Shown: in pieces, positions 58,400 through 64,000 of the stretch
Layout of the letters: every line of letters starts with the position of its first letter
How positions within the stretch are numbered: position 1 is the first letter of the stretch
NCBI GenBank assembly: GCA_964423835.1
Contig: CAYRGJ010000014.1
Span: forward strand, 14,255 to 78,254
Direction: 5' to 3'
DNA: 64,000 bases
Source of the DNA: JAFGCL01 sp964423835
Lineage (GTDB): Bacteria; Chloroflexota; Dehalococcoidia; UBA2247; RBG-13-53-26
Made by a program: the position numbers and the translations under genes
The notes under the pieces: model-generated
Databases searched by the model: none
What the model saw: the letters and a program-made list of their open reading frames with translations, nothing else
What the model was told of the DNA's origin: nothing

Positions 58400-59640
58400 T
58401 GTCCGTGGGCCCACGGCCGGCGCGCGATGGCGCGCCCGGGGACACTCGGTGCCTGCGCGGGGGGAGCGCCTCTGCGCCCGGGCCGCGCCGCCGGGTGGCG
58501 GTGGCCCTCAGCGGCGGAGTTGATTCCGCGGTGGCGGCCGCCCTGCTTCTGGAGCAGGGGCACGAGGTCTTCGGCGTCCACATGGAGCTGTGGCCGCCCC
58601 GCTCTCGACCGGAGGACGCTGCAGATGGCAGCGGGAGCCCGCGGGACGCCTCCCGCAGTGCGAACGACGGCCGGGAGGATGCCTCCCGCAGCGCGAATGA
58701 CGGCCGGGAGGACGCCTCCCGCAGCGCGAATGACGGTCGGGAGGATGCGCGCGCCGTCTGCCGCGCCCTGGGCATCCCGTTCCACTGCCTGGATTTCTCG
58801 TCGCAGTTCCAGCGGCAGGTGGTGGACTACTTCTGCCGCGAGTATGCCCTGGGCCGGACCCCCAACCCCTGCGTGGCCTGCAACCGCCTCATCAAGTTCG
58901 ACCTGCTGCTGCGGGCGGTTGAGGGCCTGGGGGCCGAATGCCTGGCCACCGGGCACTACGCCCGGATCGTCCCGTCAACTGGCGGATACAGCCTGCTGAA
59001 GGCCGTCGATGGCTCGGTGGACCAGTCCTATTTCCTCTACACCCTGAAAGAGAGCGCCCTGGCGCGGCTGCTCTTTCCGCTGGGCGCCTGCGGAAAGGCC
59101 GAGGTGCGCCGGCTGGCGGAGGAGCGCGGCCTGCCCGTGGCCCGCAAGCCGAAAAGCCAGGACCTGTGCTTCGTGCCCGATGGGCGCCATGGTGACTTCC
59201 TGCGGCGGCGCATTGCCGCCGTGCCCGGCGACATTGTGGACCGGCAGGGGAGAGTGCTGGGCCGGCACCGGGGCCTCGCCTTCTACACGGTGGGGCAGAG
59301 AGCCGGCCTGGGCACGGCCGCTGGCCGCCGCCTCTTCGTGCTTAAGCTGGACCCCGCCGCCAACACCGTGGTGGTGGGCCCGGAGCCGGGCCCGGTGGCC
59401 TCCGGGCTGGTAGCCCGGGACCTGAGCTTCGTCCGCGTCAAGCCCCAGCGGGCCCTGGAGGTGAACGCCAGGATCCGTTTCCGCTCTCCGGAGGTGGCGG
59501 CGCGTCTGCGGATCTTCACCGAGGAGGCCGAAGTCACCTTCGAGCAGCCGCAGCGGGCCGTGGCCCCCGGCCAGGCGATCGTCTTCTACCATGGTGAGGA
59601 GGTGCTGGGTGGTGGTATCATCGAAAGGCCAACACCATGA
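58399..59640 (+). CDS. mnmA: tRNA-specific 2-thiouridylase with an in-frame minisatellite
   Basis: Thiolates the wobble uridine of Glu, Gln and Lys tRNAs. 413 residues from ATG 58399: PP-loop ALSGGVDSAVAA, catalytic Cys in GRTPNPCVACNRLIKF, second Cys in KSQDLCFVPDGRHGDFLRRR, and a C-terminal domain. The N-terminus (32 residues of unusual composition) and three tandem 11-residue copies of DASRSANDGRE (58645-58743) make it longer than typical (about 360). The repeat lies between the PP-loop and the first Cys region, a surface insertion. It overlaps rnhB by 4 bases. Confidence 0.93.
   Translation: MSVGPRPARDGAPGDTRCLRGGSASAPGPRRRVAVALSGGVDSAVAAALLLEQGHEVFGVHMELWPPRSRPEDAADGSGSPRDASRSANDGREDASRSANDGREDASRSANDGREDARAVCRALGIPFHCLDFSSQFQRQVVDYFCREYALGRTPNPCVACNRLIKFDLLLRAVEGLGAECLATGHYARIVPSTGGYSLLKAVDGSVDQSYFLYTLKESALARLLFPLGACGKAEVRRLAEERGLPVARKPKSQDLCFVPDGRHGDFLRRRIAAVPGDIVDRQGRVLGRHRGLAFYTVGQRAGLGTAAGRRLFVLKLDPAANTVVVGPEPGPVASGLVARDLSFVRVKPQRALEVNARIRFRSPEVAARLRIFTEEAEVTFEQPQRAVAPGQAIVFYHGEEVLGGGIIERPTP
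58645..58743 (+). repeat. 33-base tandem repeat, 3 copies, inside mnmA
   Basis: Units 58645-58677, 58678-58710 and 58711-58743, nearly identical, frame-preserving (11 codons). Each unit contains CCTCCCG and CGGGAGG, so it can form a hairpin. Confidence 0.9.
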
Positions 59641-60263
59641 TGGACAAGCCCACCTTTGACTATGAGGCTGCCCTGCACTCTGAGGGCTACCGGCTGGTGG
59701 CCGGCGTGGATGAGGTCGGCCGCGGCGCCCTGGCTGGGCCGGTGATGGCGGCGGCGGTGATTTTCCCTCCCGGAGCCCGGTTTGCCTGGCTGCGACGGGT
59801 GAGGGACAGCAAGCAGCTTCCGCCCCGTGAAAGGGAGCGCCTTCTTGCCCTGGTGAGAAGGGACGGCATTGCCTTTGGCCTGGGCGCGGCGCAGTCTACC
59901 GTGATCGATGAAGTGGGCATTGCCCGGGCCACCAGGGTAGCCATGGCCCAGGCCGTGAAGGCCCTGCCCAGCCAGCCGGACTACCTCCTGATAGACGCCT
60001 TCCCGCTGCCGGAGCCCGGCCTTCCCTTTAAAGGCATCATTCGGGGGGACCAGCTCTCTATCTCCATTGCCTGCGCCTCTATCGTGGCCAAGGTTACTCG
60101 TGACCGGGAGATGGCGAGACTGGACCGGGTCTATCCCGGCTACGGCCTGGCCAGCCACAAGGGTTACGGCACCCGGCAGCACCTGGAGTGCCTGGACAGG
60201 CTGGGCCCCTGCGCCATACACCGCCGGTCTTTTGCCCCCGTCAGGGGGCCGTCGCAGGAATGA
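59637..60263 (+). CDS. rnhB: ribonuclease HII
   Basis: Cuts RNA of RNA-DNA hybrids, including single ribonucleotides in DNA. 208 residues: GVDEVGRGALAGPVMAAAV carries the first catalytic Asp-Glu, KQLPPRERERLL, ALPSQPDYLLIDAFPLP and CASIVAKVTRDREM complete the active site. The ATG overlaps the mnmA stop, and the stop overlaps the yraN ATG. Confidence 0.95.
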   Translation: MMDKPTFDYEAALHSEGYRLVAGVDEVGRGALAGPVMAAAVIFPPGARFAWLRRVRDSKQLPPRERERLLALVRRDGIAFGLGAAQSTVIDEVGIARATRVAMAQAVKALPSQPDYLLIDAFPLPEPGLPFKGIIRGDQLSISIACASIVAKVTRDREMARLDRVYPGYGLASHKGYGTRQHLECLDRLGPCAIHRRSFAPVRGPSQE

Positions 60264-60619
60264 ACCGCAAAGAGCTCGGCGACCTGGGGGAGCGATGGGC
60301 CAGGGAGTACCTGGCGAAACAGGCCTATCAGATCCTCGAGACCAACTTCCGCTGCCGCAAGGGTGAGGTGGACATCGTGGCCCGGGACGGTGACTGCCTG
60401 GTCTTCGTGGAGGTGCGCACCCGCAGCGGCCCCGGCTTCGGCACTCCGGAGGAGTCGGTGACGGCCGCCAAGCAGCGCCAGCTGGCGGCCCTGGCCCTGA
60501 CCTACGTCCAGTCCCGCCGGGGCCTGCCCCGGGACTGGCGGATCGACGTGGTGGCGGTGGAGGTGGACCGGGCCGGCCAGGTGGCCCGCACCACCCTGAT
60601 CAAGAACGCCGTCAGCTAG
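60260..60619 (+). CDS. YraN/UPF0102 family nuclease-like protein
   Basis: 119 residues with the restriction-endonuclease-like core: NRKELGDLGERWAREYL, NFRCRKGEVDIVARDG (catalytic-like ExD...), VFVEVRTRSGPGFG. Some homologues have weak endonuclease activity; the role is thought to be in DNA handling but is not settled. The ATG overlaps rnhB (ATGA). After its stop comes a short repeat region. Confidence 0.88.
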   Translation: MNRKELGDLGERWAREYLAKQAYQILETNFRCRKGEVDIVARDGDCLVFVEVRTRSGPGFGTPEESVTAAKQRQLAALALTYVQSRRGLPRDWRIDVVAVEVDRAGQVARTTLIKNAVS

Positions 60620-60650
60620 CCGTGGATCACATAGCGCGGCTGGCCAGCTG

Positions 60651-60739
60651 GCCAGGGACCCCGCAGCACCGGCCGATCTGTAGCTAGCCAGGGACCCCGC
60701 AGCACCGGCTAGCCCTAGCCAGGGACCCGGCGGGACTGG
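60651..60739. repeat. short direct repeats between yraN and the P-type ATPase
   Basis: GCCAGGGACCCCGCAGCACC (then GG) occurs at 60651-60672 and 60687-60708, with a diverged third copy at 60718-60739 reaching into the 3' end of the ATPase gene. The ATPase C-terminal residues are encoded by that third copy. The gap also contains the palindromic CTGGCCAGCTGGCCAG stretch. Confidence 0.8.
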
Positions 60740-63492
60740 CTGGACCCCGGTGTCCACTTGCCCCGGCTGAAGAGCTTCGGCGCCGCCGTCTTCCGGGCTT
60801 CCTCGACGAGGAAGAGGGCCGCTCCGGCCCCCAGGACCAGCAGCCATTCCCAGCCGTTCAGCGGCACCGTCTTGAAGGCCCGCTGCAGGAACGGGATGTA
60901 GACCACGGCCATCTGCAGCGCCACCGCCAGCGCGATGCACATCAGCAGGTAGCGGTTGCGCAGCAGGCCCAGGTGCCAGACCGTATGCTCGTCTGACCGG
61001 GCGTTGAAGGCGCTCCACCACTGGAATGACACCAGGGCGCAGAAGGCCATGGTCTGGGCCCTGGCCAGGTGCTCGGGGTCCCGGACATGGTAGGCCCAGG
61101 CGAAGATGCCGAAGGCCCCGACGCTCATCAGGATCGACAGGAAGGCAATCCTGCCGATCAGGCCCGGATAGATCAGGCCCACCCTGGGGTGGCGCGGCGG
61201 CTGCTTCAGCTCGTCCCCCACCTTGGGCTCGAATCCCAGGGGCAGGGCCACGGCCGTGTCTGTCATCAGGTTGGCCCAGATGATCTGCACTGCCAGCAGG
61301 GGGGGCTGGCCGATGAAGATGAGGGCCAGGAGGAGTATCAGGAGCTCCCCGATGTTGGTGCTGATGAGGAAGAAGATCACGTTGCGCAGGCCGGTGAAGA
61401 TAGAGCGCCCTTCGTCCACGGCGGCCACGATGGAGGCGAAGTTGTCGTCCGCCAGCACCATGTCGGAGGCCTCCTTGGCCACGTCCGTCCCGGTGATGCC
61501 CATGGCTACCCCGATGTTGGCCGCCCGCAGCGCCGGGGCGTCATTGACTCCATCCCCGGTCATGGCCACCACGTGACCCCGCTTCTTCAGGGCGGTGACG
61601 ATCCTCAGCTTGTGCAGGGGCTCCACCCGGGCGAATATGGCCACGTCCTCCACCGCGCTCTCCAGCTCCTGGTCGCTCATCTGCGAGAGCTCCGAGCCCA
61701 GTATGGCTTTCCCCGGCGGCAGGCCCAGCTGGCGGGCCACCGACTCCGCCGTGACCCGGTTATCACCGGTGATCATGATCACCTTGATTCCGGCCTCCCG
61801 GCACTGGGCGATGGCCCTGACGGCCTCCTGCCGGGGCGGGTCATCCATGCCGGCCATGCCCACGAAGACCAGGTTCCCGGCCAGGTCAACGTCGTCCAGC
61901 TCCACGGTGTCCGCCGGCAGCTCCATGTAGGCCATGGCGATCACCCGGATGGCCTCGGAGGCCATGGCGTGGTTGGCGTCCCTCACCGCCCGGGCATGAT
62001 CTTCGGTCAGCGGCACCGGCTGGCCGTCCTGGAGGTAGTGGCAGCTCAGCGAGAGGAGCCTCTCCGTGGCGCCCTTGATGTAGGCCACGCGCTTTCCATC
62101 GTGCGGATGCATGGTGACCATGAAGAGCTTCTCGCTCTGGAAGGGTATCTCGTCCACGCGGGGCTGGTCCGCCTGCAGCTTCTCCTTGTCCAGCCCGGCC
62201 TTGGCCGCCACTGCCACCAGGGCCCCTTCGGTGGGGTCGCCCAGGAAGCTGATCCCCTGGCCGTCGCCGGCCGACACCACGGCGTCATTGCACAGGGCCC
62301 CGATCTTCAACAGCAGCGACAGCCCGGGGATGCTCTGCGGCGGCACGGCCTGCCCGTTCGCCCGGAACTCGCCCCGCGGCTGGCCGGGGTCCCCGCTGAC
62401 CTCGATGGTCTGGCCGCCGATCACGATCCGCCTCACCGTCATGCGGTTCTCGGTCAGGGTGCCGGTCTTGTCGGTGCAGATGACGGTGGCGGAGCCCAGA
62501 GACTCGACGGCCATCAGCCGGCGGATGATGGCGTGGCGCCGGGCCATGGCGCGCATGCCGAGGGCCAGCACCACCGTCACCACGGCCGGCAGGCCCTCCG
62601 GAATGGCGGAGACCGCCGCCGCCACCGCCAGGAGGAAGATCTCCAGCCTGTCCAGGCCCTGCAGCAGGCCTACCACCACCAGCAGGGCGCAGACGGCCAG
62701 CAGCGTCACCACCAGGAACTGGCTCAGGCGCCCGATGCTTTTCTGGAGGGGGGTCTTCTCCACCTCCACGTCCTTGATGGCCTGGGCGATCCGGCCCATC
62801 TCGGTGGAGGTGCCGGTGGCGGTGACTACGGCCGTGCCCCGCCCGATGCTGACGATGGTCCCCATGAAGGCCATGTTTCGACGCTCGGCCAGCGCGGCCT
62901 CCCGGCGCATGGGCCCGGCGCGCTTGGCGGCCGGCAGGGATTCACCGGTGAGAGCCGATTCGTTCACCTTGAGCTCGCTGGCCTCCATGAGCAGAGCATC
63001 AGCGGGCACCCGGTCCCCGCCCTCCAGCATGATGATATCGCCCGGCACTATGTCCCGGGCCGGGACCAGGCCGGCGGCTCCGTTGCGCTTGACCTTGGCC
63101 TGGGGGGCGGCCATCTGCATCAGGGCTTCCATGGCTGCTTCAGCGCGGGCCTCCTGTATGTAGCCGATGGCGGCGTTGAGGAGCAGGGCCACGAAGATAA
63201 CGGCCGCATCCAGGTACTCGCCCACCGCCACTGTCACCACCCCTGCGGCCAGGAGCACATAGATCAGGGGGCTCATGAACTGCTTGAGGAAGGCGATGAC
63301 CGGGGAGGTCTTCTTCTTACGCGGAAGCTCATTCGGGCCGACCCGCTGCCGCTGCGCCCTGGCCTCTTCGGCGGTGAGGCCGGAGGGCCGGGAGCCCAGC
63401 GCCGCCAGCGCTTCCTCGGCGGTGAGCTGGAACCACGGCCGGCGGCCGGGCTCATTCACGGGGCGCTCAGAACCGGGGTTGGGCTCATTCAC
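60715..63492 (-). CDS. calcium-type cation-transporting P-type ATPase
   Basis: 925 residues with the P2A layout: phosphorylation motif CTDKTGTLTEN, hinge MTGDGVNDAPALRAAN, M4 ion site IPEGLPAVVTVVLA, M5 NIGELLILLLA and M6 IIWANLMTDTAVALPLGFEP, which match the Ca2+ sites of SERCA/PMCA pumps. Ten transmembrane helices are expected. The N-terminal 15 residues contain a duplicated NEP element (VNEPNPGSERPVNEPG). GTG 63492 is used, with GGAG upstream; a GTG 33 bases later is possible. It stands alone and meets yraN tail to tail; it may export Ca2+ or Mn2+. Confidence 0.9.
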   Translation of the reverse strand: MNEPNPGSERPVNEPGRRPWFQLTAEEALAALGSRPSGLTAEEARAQRQRVGPNELPRKKKTSPVIAFLKQFMSPLIYVLLAAGVVTVAVGEYLDAAVIFVALLLNAAIGYIQEARAEAAMEALMQMAAPQAKVKRNGAAGLVPARDIVPGDIIMLEGGDRVPADALLMEASELKVNESALTGESLPAAKRAGPMRREAALAERRNMAFMGTIVSIGRGTAVVTATGTSTEMGRIAQAIKDVEVEKTPLQKSIGRLSQFLVVTLLAVCALLVVVGLLQGLDRLEIFLLAVAAAVSAIPEGLPAVVTVVLALGMRAMARRHAIIRRLMAVESLGSATVICTDKTGTLTENRMTVRRIVIGGQTIEVSGDPGQPRGEFRANGQAVPPQSIPGLSLLLKIGALCNDAVVSAGDGQGISFLGDPTEGALVAVAAKAGLDKEKLQADQPRVDEIPFQSEKLFMVTMHPHDGKRVAYIKGATERLLSLSCHYLQDGQPVPLTEDHARAVRDANHAMASEAIRVIAMAYMELPADTVELDDVDLAGNLVFVGMAGMDDPPRQEAVRAIAQCREAGIKVIMITGDNRVTAESVARQLGLPPGKAILGSELSQMSDQELESAVEDVAIFARVEPLHKLRIVTALKKRGHVVAMTGDGVNDAPALRAANIGVAMGITGTDVAKEASDMVLADDNFASIVAAVDEGRSIFTGLRNVIFFLISTNIGELLILLLALIFIGQPPLLAVQIIWANLMTDTAVALPLGFEPKVGDELKQPPRHPRVGLIYPGLIGRIAFLSILMSVGAFGIFAWAYHVRDPEHLARAQTMAFCALVSFQWWSAFNARSDEHTVWHLGLLRNRYLLMCIALAVALQMAVVYIPFLQRAFKTVPLNGWEWLLVLGAGAALFLVEEARKTAAPKLFSRGKWTPGSSQSRRVPG

Positions 63493-63626
63493 GCAGCGGG
63501 TCTCCGTTCCAATGCCGGGACGTGGCTTTCATCGATGATCGCGGCGGCAGGTCGAACTCATGACGATGAAGCATTTGTTCGAGGCGGCGCCGCTCGCGGC
63601 AGGCATTCTGACGAAGATTGAGGCAG

Positions 63627-63712
63627 TGCCGAAGGCCGGGCTCGAACCAGCACGGGAGTTGCCCCCCAACAGTTTTTGAGACTGTCGCGTCTGCCTATTC
63701 CGCCACTTCGGC
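63627..63712 (-). tRNA. tRNA-Leu(CAA)
   Basis: 86 bases with a 7-bp acceptor stem GCCGAAG/CTTCGGC, anticodon stem ACAGT/ACTGT with loop CTCAAAA giving CAA, a long variable arm and T-loop TTCGAGC. CCA is not encoded. Confidence 0.93.
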
Positions 63713-63715
63713 TGG

Positions 63716-63788
63716 AGCGGAAGAAGGGATTCGAACCCTCGACCTCCTCCTTGGCAAGGAGGCATTCTAACCGCTGAACTACTTCCGC
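63716..63788 (-). tRNA. tRNA-Gly(GCC)
   Basis: 73 bases, acceptor stem GCGGAAG/CTTCCGC, anticodon stem CCTCC/GGAGG with loop TTGCCAA giving GCC, T-loop TTCGAAT. CCA is encoded at 63713-63715 and directly abuts the 5' end of tRNA-Leu. Confidence 0.95.
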
Positions 63789-63831
63789 TTGCTTCCCCTT
63801 GAGCCACCAGTGCTCGCCGGGCGATGGCCTT

Positions 63832-63891
63832 GGTGCTCCAGGTACGAGTGAAAGGCTGACGGCTCTACGCTGCGGGTACCTTCCCAGCACC
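63832..63891 (-). other. stem-loop in the leader of the tRNA transcript
   Basis: Inverted repeats GGTGCT/AGCACC (63832-63837 and 63886-63891) and GGTAC/GTACC (63841-63845 and 63876-63880) can pair into a long hairpin about 45 bases before tRNA-Gly. Role unknown. Confidence 0.4.
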
Positions 63892-63900
63892 TTGAACCTT

Positions 63901-63929
63901 ATTTTACAGGCTTTGTCCAGCCGCTTCAA
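63901..63929 (-). promoter_or_regulatory. promoter of the tRNA-Gly/tRNA-Leu transcript
   Basis: Minus strand: -35 TTGAAG (63924-63929), 17-base spacer, -10 TAAAAT (63901-63906), about 110 bases before tRNA-Gly. Confidence 0.6.
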
Positions 63930-64000
63930 CGTTGGGTCAGGCGGTGTAACTGTCAACCCTTAGTCGGCGGAATCCTGCTTTCCGTGTTTGAGCGATTTGC

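Noticed and set aside
61069..63621. An 850-codon open frame antisense to the P-type ATPase gene
   Set aside because: Composition is typical of a GC-rich shadow frame (rich in G, H, P, D, Q), no domain is visible, and the ATPase on the other strand has all expected motifs.
63832..63891. SRP RNA in the tRNA leader
   Set aside because: The GGTGCT stem resembles the SRP end, but the conserved GGAAGGAAGCAGCC core is absent.
63529..63956. Open frames across the tRNA pair
   Set aside because: They are chance frames over tRNA-Gly and tRNA-Leu.

Overview
The window is a GC-rich bacterial chromosome segment, almost fully coding, most likely from the Dehalococcoidia or a close relative in the Chloroflexota. 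The main support is the block hslU-rpsB-tsf-pyrH-frr-uppS-cdsA-dxr-rseP-ispG-proS, the short EF-Ts, a CaiB-type CoA transferase, a 2-hydroxyacyl-CoA dehydratase pair and a SpoIIIAA-like ATPase next to tmk. This placement comes from remembered gene order and family features; no search was run. There is no rRNA, CRISPR array, phage or insertion sequence.

Layout. 1-7.3 kb: a truncated membrane gene, a DegV protein, a two-subunit 2-hydroxyacyl-CoA dehydratase-like pair, a metallo-beta-lactamase-fold hydrolase and an ABC exporter (ATPase plus two permeases). 7.3-8.3 kb: tRNA-Val and a coiled-coil protein of unknown role. 8.3-17.7 kb, all on the minus strand: nitroreductase, small zinc ribbon, comF, glyA, rpsF-ssb-rpsR, a SurA-like foldase, hom, a small CxxC protein, thrC, a lipid kinase and folE. 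17.9-22.7 kb: SDR dehydrogenase, PilT ATPase, Cys-rich small protein, a 424-base intergenic region with inverted repeats, and an orphan chemoreceptor.

22.7-28.3 kb is a pantothenate operon on the minus strand: DUF2520 reductase-like gene, panD, panB, SagB-type nitroreductase, panC and a divergent ATP-PEPCK homologue. It is preceded by a promoter, a leader of about 100 bases and a strong intrinsic terminator that abuts the first start codon. 28.3-32.9 kb: CaiB-type CoA transferase, a tandem-repeat tract, FtsK and type 4 uracil-DNA glycosylase.

32.9-47.1 kb is the translation, isoprenoid and envelope block. It is interrupted by a short-chain-dehydrogenase-like gene that lacks the catalytic residues and by a remnant gene plus an ABC exporter. 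47.1-54.2 kb: SDR, LemA pair, MazEF, a GT87-like membrane protein, geranylgeranyl-reductase-like flavoprotein, exonuclease III and a hypothetical protein. 54.3-60.6 kb: pdxS, a GNAT-like protein, SpoIIIAA-like ATPase, tmk, mnmA (with an in-frame minisatellite), rnhB and yraN. 60.7-64 kb: a Ca2+-type P-ATPase and a tRNA-Gly/tRNA-Leu pair with its own promoter. I see no feature in 63493-63626 or 63930-64000.

The most notable signals are the leader and terminator before the pantothenate operon, short tandem repeats that reach into coding genes (mnmA, ftsK) and intergenic regions, the active-site-less SDR inside the rpsB-frr operon, and a recurrent TGn extended -10 promoter element.
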